DNA of 64,000 bases from Roseovarius spongiae (GTDB taxonomy: Bacteria > Pseudomonadota > Alphaproteobacteria > Rhodobacterales > Rhodobacteraceae), in assembly GCF_003651245.1 (NCBI RefSeq), contig NZ_RAPE01000001.1:248001-312000 (forward strand), given 5' to 3'. Below the pieces are notes generated by a model. The model worked only from the letters and a program-made list of their open reading frames with translations, made no database searches and was not told where the DNA came from. The translations under genes were made by a program, and so were the position numbers. Shown here piece by piece: positions 28,467 to 37,034 of this stretch. How positions within the stretch are numbered: the first letter of the stretch is position 1; each line of letters opens with the position of its first letter.

Positions 28467-31400
28467 CTATTCCACCACCGTCATCGCGCCGGTGTCGGTG
28501 TTGGCGCGGAATTCGGGGCGATACATATCCTCGACCGTGGCGGCGGGGTGATGGTAGCGCCCCGGCGAGACGGCGCGCACGATATAGGCCAGCGTGAAGG
28601 GCTTATCCCCGCGCCACTCGACGGCGGCGATGAACCGGTCCGAGCGGAACTCGGAATGTTCGGCCTGCGCGGTGTCGAGCCAGTCGAGCGCGCGCACGTC
28701 GCCCGAGCGCAAGAGGTTCGGGTTGTCGATCTCGAGCCCCGCCGGCAGCGGATCGTCGATGATGAGCCGCGCCGCGCTGTCGCCTGCGGGCCGCACCTTC
28801 AGCACCGCGACGAGCCGCTCGCCGCTGCTCACGCCATCGAGCGGGACCGCCTTGCCGTCCATGTCGTAATAGCTGCGCTCGATCCGGTAGCCGTAGCCGC
28901 CGGCGGGCGGCGGGACCTGCGGTACGCCGATCGTGGTCAGCGTCACGTCGGCCTCGCGCGCGCCGGTGTTGGCGATGGTCTGCGCGCTCAGCGTGTCGGC
29001 CGCGAGCAGCCGCACGAGCGGCCCGTTGACCGGCTCGCCGTTGAGCGTGAGGTCGCCGCGCGTCGGATTGTCGATCAGCGAATGCGCGGCCAGCAGCGTC
29101 CAGGCGCGTTCCTGCGTCGACATGTGCGGCCCCGTCCGGCCAAGCCCGCCGGCAAGCTGCGCAGGATCGGCGACGTTGCTGCGCGCCTCGAGCAGCAGGG
29201 CAAGCACCCCGGCGCGGTCGCGGTACTGCGTGCCGTAATCCGAGCGCCAGACTTGCCGCTCATTGCCGCTGTCTCGGGTCAGCCGCGACACGGCGGCGCG
29301 GAACATCCGGTCGGCCCGGGTCTGATCGCCGTAGGCGGCGAGCGCCGCGCCGAGCTGCGCCAACGCCAGCGGCGTGGCGAAGGCGTCGGCCTTCACGTCG
29401 GCGTAGTAGCGCAAGTCGCCCATGCGCGCCGCCCCCTCGCGGGCGAGCACCATGAGAGCATAGGCCACCGCCTCTCCGCCGTCGTCGAAATCGGGGGCGT
29501 AGTTCAGCCGGTTGCGCAGGTTGTCCATCGCCATCGAAAACGCGCGGTCGGGGACGTCGAACCCTTCGGCGCGGGCGCGGCTGAGGAAATCGGCGATATA
29601 GGCGTCGAGCCAGAAATCGCCCGACCCCGCGCGCCAGAGCCCGAAGGCGCCGTTGCTGTCCTGGCGGGTGAGGATGCGATCTATGCTCCGCTCGATGCGG
29701 TTCGCGATCTGCGCGTCGGTCCCGAGGTCGAGCGCCCTGGCGACCTGGTTGAAATAGAGCAGCGGCATCGCGCGCGAGGCCACCTGCTCGGTGCAGCCAT
29801 AGGGATAGCGGTCAAGCGAGCGCAGCATCGCGGGCGCGTCGAGTTGGGCCAACGGACCGGCGGTAAGCACCGCTTCGCCAGTGCCGGGGCGCATATCGGC
29901 GAAGATGTCCGAATCAAACGTCAGGCTCTTGCCGGCCGCGAGCGTGAGGCGGCGTGTCTGCGATACCTCGGGGTCGTTCGAGCGCACCGGCAGGGTCAGC
30001 GATTTGGTCAGTTGCCTGCCCCCCGGCGTTGTGAGCGCGATCTGCACGTCATAGTCGCCCGTCTCCCCGGCGGTGATCGGCAGGCTGAAGCTCGCCTTGC
30101 CGTGCTCCGCGAGGTCGAAGCCCGAGGGCACGGCGCCGCCCAGGGTCACGCCCGGCGCGCTCACGTCGAGGCCGACGCGGCCCGCCGGGCCAGTGGCGTG
30201 CGCGATCTCGAGCAGCAGGCGGCTTTGATCGCCGGGGGCGAGGAAGCGGGGCAGCGACGCGGTGAGGACCACCGGGTCGCGCACCAGCACGTCGCGCGCG
30301 GCCTGCCCGACGCCGGTATCGGACCAGGCGATCGCCATCAGCCGCACCGTGCCGTTGAAATCCGGCATCTCGAAGCTGGCCTCGGCCCTGCCGTCCGGGC
30401 CGACGCGCAGCGGGCCGGTGAAGAAGGCGACGAGTTCCTCGGTCGGCGGGGGCGATTGGCGCTGCATCCCGCCGCCGGCGTCGCCGCCCGAGCGGACCTG
30501 CCCTTCGGCGCCGTTCATCCCGTCGATGAGGCGGCCGTAGAGGTCGCGGATTTCCACCCCCAGCCGGCGCTGGCCGAAATAGTATTCGGAGGGGGCGGGC
30601 GCCTCGAATCCGGTGAGGTTGAGGATGCCCACGTCCACGGCGGCCAGCGTAACGTAGCCCGTCGCGCCGTCCGCCAACCCGCCGACATCGACGGTGACCG
30701 GCAGCGGGCCGCGCGGGTCGGACGCCTCGGGCGCATTGATGCTGACCGAGAGCTGCTGCGCGCCCGGATCTATTTTCGCGTAGCTGAGGCCGAGCGAGCG
30801 CGCCGGGTTCTGTTCTGCTGAAACGTCCATCGGGCGGATCACCTGCGCGGTGACATAGGCGCCCGCGCCCCACTCGTCGGTCACGTCGAGAGGGATCGTG
30901 TTCTCGCCCTCCGAAACCTCGACCGCCTTCATGTCGATCACCCGGTTCGACAGCACGGTGATGAGCGCGGTGCCCGCGTAGCGCGGCACGATGCGCAGTT
31001 GCGCCGTCTCGCCGGGGCGGTATCCGTCGCGGTCGAGCGACAGTTCCAGCGTGTCGGGCGTCTGGCTCGCGTCGGCGGGGGCATACCAGCCGGCGTGAAA
31101 ATCCGTCGACGCCGCGACGTACGCGCCATCGGTGCGCTCCACCACCAGCTCGTAATGGCCCCAGTCGACGTCGCCGGACAGCTCGAGCGGCGCGTCGCCG
31201 AGCGCGCCGGCGCCCTTGGCGATGCGTTCGCGGGTGGTCACGGGCTCCCACTGCCAGTTGCCCCATTCCTGGTACCACTGGTAGCGCGTCGTCACGCGGT
31301 TGAGCGTCCATGTCACCTGCATCGGCTGCGGCTCCAGATCGGAGCCGAGGCCGATCACGCTGAACCGCGCCTTGCCGCCTTCGGGCACGACGCCGTCGAA

Positions 31401-33881
31401 TTGCGGCTTGATCCCGATCATCGGCCCCTTGGGCGCGGTCATGCGGGTGATGCGCCGCTCGACCGGGCGGCCCGAGCCTTCGCGCAGGCGCAGCACGACC
31501 TCCGCCTCGTAAGGGCGGTCGGTCACCTCGATGTCGGGCAGTTGCAGCGAGATCGAAAGCGCGCCGGCGTCGTCGGTGGTGAAACTGTCCAGCGTCGTGG
31601 TGCGCGTCGGCGCGCGTTCGTCGTACCGCCCGAAGACATAGCCGGGGAAGGCCTCGAGGCTGCGTTTCGGGCGCAGCACGACCTCGCCGCCGGATTTCAG
31701 GCCCGCGCCGGGCGCGCTGAAGAGGTATCTGGCCGCCACCGAAAGCGCGGGCGGGTTGTCCATCGCGATCAGCCCCTCGGGCAGCGAGAGATCGAAATCG
31801 ATGCGCTCGGGCAGGAAATCCTCGACCAGCACCGACTGGCTGGCGAGCGCGGGCGCGTCCACGTCGGCCTTGATGTCGATCTGCCATGTGCCGCGCGGGG
31901 CGGTCTCGCCTATCGGCATGTCGAACACATGCCCGCCCGCAGCGTCCTCGGCAGAAAGGTGACGCGCGTATTCCACCCCGTCGGGCCGCGTCAGGATCGC
32001 GGTCAGCGGCAGGCCGGTCACGGCGTTCACCTTGCCGTCGCGCGCCAACGCGGCCGCGTGGATCACCTCGCCCGCGCGGTAGGCGCCCCGGTCGGTGGCG
32101 AGAAACACGTCCACGGGCGGCGCGGGCGGACGGCCCTCGACCCCGCGATCGGACAGATCGAACGCCGGATCGGTGAGCGACAGGAAGGCCATGTCGTCAT
32201 CGCCCTTGCGCGCCAGCACCATCGCCGGGGCCGCGCCGCCGGTCCCGCGCGCGAGGCCGGGATCAAACCGCACGTGCCCCTGCGCGTCGGTCGTCGCCGT
32301 GTCCAGCACCCGGTTGGAGCGCGACAGCAGCGTGACTTCGATCCCGTCGAGCGCCTCGGCGTCCGACAGGGCGCGGGCGAAGACATGCAGCCCGTCCGTG
32401 CCCTTGAGCGTGGTCAGCCCCAAGTCGGTCAGCACGAACCATTGCAGCGCGCCGGGATCCTCGTAGCGCTCCACGCCTTCGATCCGCGCGCCTAGCGTGT
32501 AGATGCCCGGCGGCTGATCCGACAGCGCCTCGCCCAGCGGCAGGCGGGTCGTCATGGTGCGGTTGAGGGTGTTCTGCACCTCGCCCTTGCCGGTCCAGAC
32601 CTGCTCGGAGATGTCGTTCTCGAACGTGTCGAACTGGTACTCGCTCAGCGGACGGCCGAAGTAATCCTCCTGCATCGCGCGCAAGAGGTTGCGGTCGCTC
32701 ACCCGGCGCAACTCGAGGGTCACCTCGTCCAGGTTCACCGTCTCGATCGGGAGCGCCGCGTCGGCGGCGCGCGGCAGCACGTAGGCGCGGCCCGGAAACG
32801 CCACCTTGGGCGAGCGGTCGCGGATATAGAGCGAGATCGGCACGTCCTTGGCCAGCGTTTCGCCGGAGGCGGCGGGCAGCCCCTTGCGGAAGGTGATGGT
32901 GTAGCGTTCGCCGTGCTCCACGCCGTCGATGCAGATCTGCCGCCCGTCGGGCTGCACCACGAGGCCGGGATCGGGCAGCTTCACATAGGGCGTGTAATCG
33001 GTTCCCGCCTCGATCAGCCTTTCGGAGAACTCCGCGCAGATGCGCGGCGCGGCGGATTCGTTGTCGGCGCGATGCTCGGTGATGCGGAAGCCGTATTTCG
33101 CGATCGCCCTGTCCAGCGCGGCGTTCACGTCCTCGCGCGGCTGGAGGTCGCTGGCCAGCCGCAGCGCGCGCAGCGAATCGCGGCCCCGGCTCTGTTTCTC
33201 GAGCGCCTCGGCCAGGATCATGAGCGCGTTCACCCGCGCCCCGTCGCCGCGCGCGCGCAGGTAGCCGTTGACCGCCGCCTCGACCGCCTGCCGGGCATGT
33301 TTGCTCCGGTCCTTCTTGGTAAGCAGCGACAGGCGGGCGAATTCGGTCCACTGATCGGCCGCGTCGGTGACCGAGACCGCGGCCCCCATCCAGCGCATCG
33401 CGTTGAGCGCGTCGCCATCGGCCATCCGGTCGCGCGCCGCCTTGAGCATCGCATCGACATCCCATTGCCCCGCCGGGTGCTTGCCGCCCACGCTGCGGGC
33501 GAGGTCATGCGCGCTGTCGATGATGTAGGCGCCGAGAAATCCGAGGTCCTCCATCCGCGCGTCCGCCTGCGCGAGCACCGCGGGATCGGTGGGCAGGATG
33601 CGCGCCGAATAGGCGCCCTCATAGGCCACTTCCTCGCTCACCGCGCTCTTGGGGAAGCAGGCGCTGGATTTCGAATTATAGGTGAACGCCTTGCAGGCCG
33701 GATCGTTCAGGCAGGCGTTGCGGCAGGTCTTGTAGGTCGTGTCGAAGATCGCCTGAAGGTCCGAGCCGTAGTAATCCATGTCGTTTGTCACCACCGCGCG
33801 CCGGTCGGGCAGGGCGGATTGGCCCATGGCCTGCGACGCCAGCAAAACGAGGGCGAAAAACGGGAAAATCATACGCGACAT
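28467..33881 (-). CDS. bacterial alpha-2-macroglobulin with N-terminal PAN/apple domain
   Basis: Secreted periplasmic protease trap of 1804 residues. A cleavable signal peptide (IFPFFALVLLASQAMGQS) is followed by a Cys-rich PAN/apple module near 25-75 (TCRNACLNDPACKAFTYNSK), then macroglobulin beta domains. The thioester loop is intact, Cys near residue 1363 in YPYGCTEQVASRAMP, so covalent protease capture is possible. An alpha/alpha barrel follows. ATG 33881 is chosen because GGAGG precedes it and the signal peptide starts there. It lies directly upstream of pbpC. The PAN module is an addition not found in the E. coli homologue as I recall it and may bind glycans or proteins. Confidence 0.94.
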   Translation of the reverse strand: MSRMIFPFFALVLLASQAMGQSALPDRRAVVTNDMDYYGSDLQAIFDTTYKTCRNACLNDPACKAFTYNSKSSACFPKSAVSEEVAYEGAYSARILPTDPAVLAQADARMEDLGFLGAYIIDSAHDLARSVGGKHPAGQWDVDAMLKAARDRMADGDALNAMRWMGAAVSVTDAADQWTEFARLSLLTKKDRSKHARQAVEAAVNGYLRARGDGARVNALMILAEALEKQSRGRDSLRALRLASDLQPREDVNAALDRAIAKYGFRITEHRADNESAAPRICAEFSERLIEAGTDYTPYVKLPDPGLVVQPDGRQICIDGVEHGERYTITFRKGLPAASGETLAKDVPISLYIRDRSPKVAFPGRAYVLPRAADAALPIETVNLDEVTLELRRVSDRNLLRAMQEDYFGRPLSEYQFDTFENDISEQVWTGKGEVQNTLNRTMTTRLPLGEALSDQPPGIYTLGARIEGVERYEDPGALQWFVLTDLGLTTLKGTDGLHVFARALSDAEALDGIEVTLLSRSNRVLDTATTDAQGHVRFDPGLARGTGGAAPAMVLARKGDDDMAFLSLTDPAFDLSDRGVEGRPPAPPVDVFLATDRGAYRAGEVIHAAALARDGKVNAVTGLPLTAILTRPDGVEYARHLSAEDAAGGHVFDMPIGETAPRGTWQIDIKADVDAPALASQSVLVEDFLPERIDFDLSLPEGLIAMDNPPALSVAARYLFSAPGAGLKSGGEVVLRPKRSLEAFPGYVFGRYDERAPTRTTTLDSFTTDDAGALSISLQLPDIEVTDRPYEAEVVLRLREGSGRPVERRITRMTAPKGPMIGIKPQFDGVVPEGGKARFSVIGLGSDLEPQPMQVTWTLNRVTTRYQWYQEWGNWQWEPVTTRERIAKGAGALGDAPLELSGDVDWGHYELVVERTDGAYVAASTDFHAGWYAPADASQTPDTLELSLDRDGYRPGETAQLRIVPRYAGTALITVLSNRVIDMKAVEVSEGENTIPLDVTDEWGAGAYVTAQVIRPMDVSAEQNPARSLGLSYAKIDPGAQQLSVSINAPEASDPRGPLPVTVDVGGLADGATGYVTLAAVDVGILNLTGFEAPAPSEYYFGQRRLGVEIRDLYGRLIDGMNGAEGQVRSGGDAGGGMQRQSPPPTEELVAFFTGPLRVGPDGRAEASFEMPDFNGTVRLMAIAWSDTGVGQAARDVLVRDPVVLTASLPRFLAPGDQSRLLLEIAHATGPAGRVGLDVSAPGVTLGGAVPSGFDLAEHGKASFSLPITAGETGDYDVQIALTTPGGRQLTKSLTLPVRSNDPEVSQTRRLTLAAGKSLTFDSDIFADMRPGTGEAVLTAGPLAQLDAPAMLRSLDRYPYGCTEQVASRAMPLLYFNQVARALDLGTDAQIANRIERSIDRILTRQDSNGAFGLWRAGSGDFWLDAYIADFLSRARAEGFDVPDRAFSMAMDNLRNRLNYAPDFDDGGEAVAYALMVLAREGAARMGDLRYYADVKADAFATPLALAQLGAALAAYGDQTRADRMFRAAVSRLTRDSGNERQVWRSDYGTQYRDRAGVLALLLEARSNVADPAQLAGGLGRTGPHMSTQERAWTLLAAHSLIDNPTRGDLTLNGEPVNGPLVRLLAADTLSAQTIANTGAREADVTLTTIGVPQVPPPAGGYGYRIERSYYDMDGKAVPLDGVSSGERLVAVLKVRPAGDSAARLIIDDPLPAGLEIDNPNLLRSGDVRALDWLDTAQAEHSEFRSDRFIAAVEWRGDKPFTLAYIVRAVSPGRYHHPAATVEDMYRPEFRANTDTGAMTVVE

Positions 33882-34022
33882 GGCGGCCTCCGGGGTTGGC
33901 GTTGCGCCCAGTGTGCCGCCCCGTCGCCCGCCTGGCAATGATTCCACGTCGCCTTTTAATTAGTTGTTCACGCCGATGACGGAACATGCGTTGGATCGGA
34001 ACGGCGCACGGCGGAGGTGTGC

Positions 34023-36230
34023 ATGAGCCTGGCCAACAAGCTGGCGGAGGAACGGCGCGCGCGGCTCGCCGCCGAACGGCTGCTCGAACAGAAGCAGGCG
34101 GAACTGCATGCCGCCAACCGCAAGCTGGGCAAGCACGCCCGCCAGCTCTCGGACGAGATCGTGGAGACGCGCGCGAAGGTCCAGACCGTGGAGGACGAGA
34201 ACCAGCGCGTCAAATCCGACCTCACCGTCGCCAACGAAAAGGTCGAGATCGCCGAACGTCGGCTCTGGCACTCGATCGAGACGATCCAGGACGGGTTCGC
34301 CTTCTTCGACGAGGGCGGCCGCATGATCGCCGCGAACCCGGCATGGATCGCCATCTTCGATGGGCTGGCGGATGTGCGCGCGGGCGTGAGCTATATCGAG
34401 ATCCTGCAACTCGCCACCGAGGAGGGGATCGTCAACACCCGGGACGAAACCCCGGCCGAGTGGCGCGAACGCATGCTCGACCGCTGGCAGTCCGAGGCGC
34501 CCGAACCGACGGTTATCCGGCTCTGGAACGGCGCCTATATCAAGCTGATCGACCAGCGCGGGCATGGCGGCGACGTCGTGAGCCTGGCGCTCGATATCAC
34601 CGACACGGTGCGTTATGAGCAGCAACTGAAGGAAGCGCGGCGGCGGGCCGAGGCGGCGAACCGCGCGAAATCCTCCTTCCTCGCCAACATGAGCCACGAG
34701 ATCCGCACGCCGATGAACGGGGTCGTGGGCATGGCCGACCTGCTGCGCGAAACCGCGCTGGACGAGGAACAGCTGCTCTACGCCACCACGATCAAGAATT
34801 CCGGCGAGGCGCTGCTGGTCATCATCAACGACGTGCTCGACTACTCCAAGATCGAGGCGGAAAAGCTGGTCCTGCATCCCGAACCCTTCGATCTCGAACG
34901 CTGCATCCACGAGCTCATCATGCTGATGCAGCCCAGGGCGCGCGATCAGGGGGTGGAGGTGCTGCTCGACTACGACCTGTTCCTGCCGACGCGGTTCATC
35001 GGCGACCCGGGGCGCCTGCGCCAGGTTCTGACCAATCTCATGGGCAACGCGATCAAGTTCACCGCGAAGGGTCATGTGCTGATCCGGGTGACCGGCATCA
35101 CCGATGACGGGGCCGGCGCGGTGCAGGTGCATGTCGCGGTCGAGGATACCGGCATCGGCATCCCCGAGGACATGGTCGATCACGTCTTCGGCGAATTCAA
35201 CCAGGTCGAGGGGGAGCACAATCGCAAGTTCGAGGGCACCGGGCTCGGCCTCGCCATCTCGGAGAAGCTGATCGGGTTGATGGGCGGCGATATCTGGGTC
35301 GAGTCCGAGGAAGGCGCGGGATCGACCTTCGGCTTCCGCATCACCCTGCCGGTCGCCGAGGGGGCCGCGCCCGAGCCGCCCGCGCGCGCGCAGACGCTCC
35401 GGCGCGCGCTGGTGGTTGGGGGCAGCGACGCCAACCGGACCCTGCTGGAAAAGCAGCTCGATCAGCTCCGGATTGCTCCGCTGGCCTGCGCCGACGGGGC
35501 CGAGGCGCTGGCGCGGCTGGAGGAGGGCGCCGACGCCGTTTTCGCCGAGCATAACATGAACGCGATGGACGGGCTGGAACTCACCGCCGCGATCCGCGAG
35601 GCCGGAAGCGACGTGCCGGTGATCCTGCTGAGCGCGAATACCGGCTATGCGGAGCGCGACCCGGCGGCGCATCACCTGCACGCGATCCTGCAAAAGCCGG
35701 TCGCGCGGCGCGATCTCTTCGCGGTGTTGCGCAGCCTCGACGCGGCGGCGCCCCCGGATGCGCCGAAGGCGCCCACCGCCCCCGATGCGCCCGCGCCGGC
35801 CCGTGCCGCGCCCGCGCCCGACCGCGCGCTGCGGGTTCTCGCGGCGGAGGACAACAAGACCAACCGCCTCGTCTTCTCCAAGATGGTGGGCGCGCTCGAC
35901 ATCGAACTCGAATTCGCCGGGAACGGGCATGAGGCGGTCGCGCTCTACCAGTCATTCGCGCCCGATATCGTGTTCATGGACATCTCCATGCCCGGCATGG
36001 ACGGCAAGGAGGCGACGCGCGAGATCCGGAAGCTGGAGCAGGAAAGCGGCGCGCATGTGCCCATCGTCGCGATGACGGCGCACGCGATGGAAGGCGACGA
36101 CGCTGAGATCCTCGCCGCGGGGCTGGACCACTACCTGACCAAGCCGCTGCGCAAGGCGCTGATACATGAACGGATCGCGGCGATGGCGGGTGACGGCATA
36201 CGCCCGCCGATGGGCGCGGACGTGGCCTGA
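34023..36230 (+). CDS. hybrid sensor histidine kinase with two receiver domains
   Basis: Cytoplasmic signalling kinase of 735 residues with no membrane segment. Layout: long N-terminal coiled coil (1-85), PAS domain (about 85-195, IQDGFAFFDEGGRMIAANPAW split over two strands), HisKA with phosphoacceptor H225 (MSHEIRTPMNG), HATPase near 330-445 (N box NLMGNAIKFT, G boxes DTGIGIP and GTGLGLAI), receiver 1 near 460-575, a Pro/Ala linker and receiver 2 near 605-725. Receiver 2 has a normal Asp653 (FMDISMPGMDG). Receiver 1 has Glu509 (FAEHNMNAMDG) where the phosphorylated Asp should be. ATG 34023 is five bases after GGAGG. The cognate phosphotransfer partner is not nearby. Confidence 0.93.
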   Translation: MSLANKLAEERRARLAAERLLEQKQAELHAANRKLGKHARQLSDEIVETRAKVQTVEDENQRVKSDLTVANEKVEIAERRLWHSIETIQDGFAFFDEGGRMIAANPAWIAIFDGLADVRAGVSYIEILQLATEEGIVNTRDETPAEWRERMLDRWQSEAPEPTVIRLWNGAYIKLIDQRGHGGDVVSLALDITDTVRYEQQLKEARRRAEAANRAKSSFLANMSHEIRTPMNGVVGMADLLRETALDEEQLLYATTIKNSGEALLVIINDVLDYSKIEAEKLVLHPEPFDLERCIHELIMLMQPRARDQGVEVLLDYDLFLPTRFIGDPGRLRQVLTNLMGNAIKFTAKGHVLIRVTGITDDGAGAVQVHVAVEDTGIGIPEDMVDHVFGEFNQVEGEHNRKFEGTGLGLAISEKLIGLMGGDIWVESEEGAGSTFGFRITLPVAEGAAPEPPARAQTLRRALVVGGSDANRTLLEKQLDQLRIAPLACADGAEALARLEEGADAVFAEHNMNAMDGLELTAAIREAGSDVPVILLSANTGYAERDPAAHHLHAILQKPVARRDLFAVLRSLDAAAPPDAPKAPTAPDAPAPARAAPAPDRALRVLAAEDNKTNRLVFSKMVGALDIELEFAGNGHEAVALYQSFAPDIVFMDISMPGMDGKEATREIRKLEQESGAHVPIVAMTAHAMEGDDAEILAAGLDHYLTKPLRKALIHERIAAMAGDGIRPPMGADVA

Positions 36231-36233
36231 CGC

Positions 36234-37007
36234 TCAGGCCGCCTTGGCGGCCGCCTCGCTGCGCAGGAAGACGGGGCGATCGGGTTCCGACATGCCTGCG
36301 TCGAAGCGATAGCCGCCGAGGTCGAAACTATGCAACGCCTCGGCGTCGCGCAGGCGGTTCTGCACGATGAAACGCGCCATCGCGCCGCGCGCCTTCTTGG
36401 CGAAGAAGCTGATGACCTTGGGCTCGCCGCCCCGCTCTTCCATGAAGACCGGCGTGACGACGCGCAGCCCGAGCGCGTCAAGGTCGACCGCCCCGAAATA
36501 TTCCTGGCTGGCGCAGTTCACGAGCGTATCGCTGCCGGTCTCGGCGGCTTGCGCGTCGAGCGCCTCGGAAATCTGCGCGCCCCACCAGTCATAGAGCGAC
36601 CTGCCCCGGTCGGTCTTCAGCCGGCTGCCCATCTCGAGCCGGTAGGGCTGGATCGCGTCGAGCGGACGCAGCACGCCGTAAAGGCCCGACAGGATCCGCA
36701 GGTGATCCTGCGCATAGCGCATCTCGTCCGCGTCGAGCGTGCCGGCCTCGAGCCCCTGGTAGGTGTCCCCGGCGAATGCGAGCGCGGCGGGCTTGGCGTC
36801 CATCTCTCCGAAATCGCGGAACCGGCGGGCGTTGAGGCTGGCGAGATCCTCGCTGATCTTCATCAGCTTGCGCAGCTCTGCATGGGTGAGCCGCGCGGCG
36901 CGGCGCGCCAGCGCCTCGGCCTCGTCCGCGAATTGCGGGGTGGTGGGGGTCACGCCCTCCACCGGGTCCATATCGAGCTTCTTCGCGGGCGAAATGACGA
37001 CGAGCAT
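36234..37007 (-). CDS. yaaA: peroxide stress protein YaaA (DUF328)
   Basis: The 257-residue protein begins MLVVISPAKKLDMDP, the family signature, and contains SGLYGVLRPLDAIQPYRLEM and ISFFAKKARG. In E. coli YaaA lowers free iron during peroxide stress and binds DNA. ATG 37007 is preceded by GGAGG; a longer form starting at 37031 lacks support. It lies 27 bases downstream of recQ on the same strand, so the two may be co-transcribed. Confidence 0.95.
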   Translation of the reverse strand: MLVVISPAKKLDMDPVEGVTPTTPQFADEAEALARRAARLTHAELRKLMKISEDLASLNARRFRDFGEMDAKPAALAFAGDTYQGLEAGTLDADEMRYAQDHLRILSGLYGVLRPLDAIQPYRLEMGSRLKTDRGRSLYDWWGAQISEALDAQAAETGSDTLVNCASQEYFGAVDLDALGLRVVTPVFMEERGGEPKVISFFAKKARGAMARFIVQNRLRDAEALHSFDLGGYRFDAGMSEPDRPVFLRSEAAAKAA

Positions 37008-37034
37008 GGCGGTTCCTCCGTATTCTCCCAATAC

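Noticed and set aside
26468..33000. Several open frames of 400-790 codons antisense to pbpC and the macroglobulin gene
   Set aside because: They are antisense to strongly supported genes and show Arg/Gly/His-rich shadow composition.
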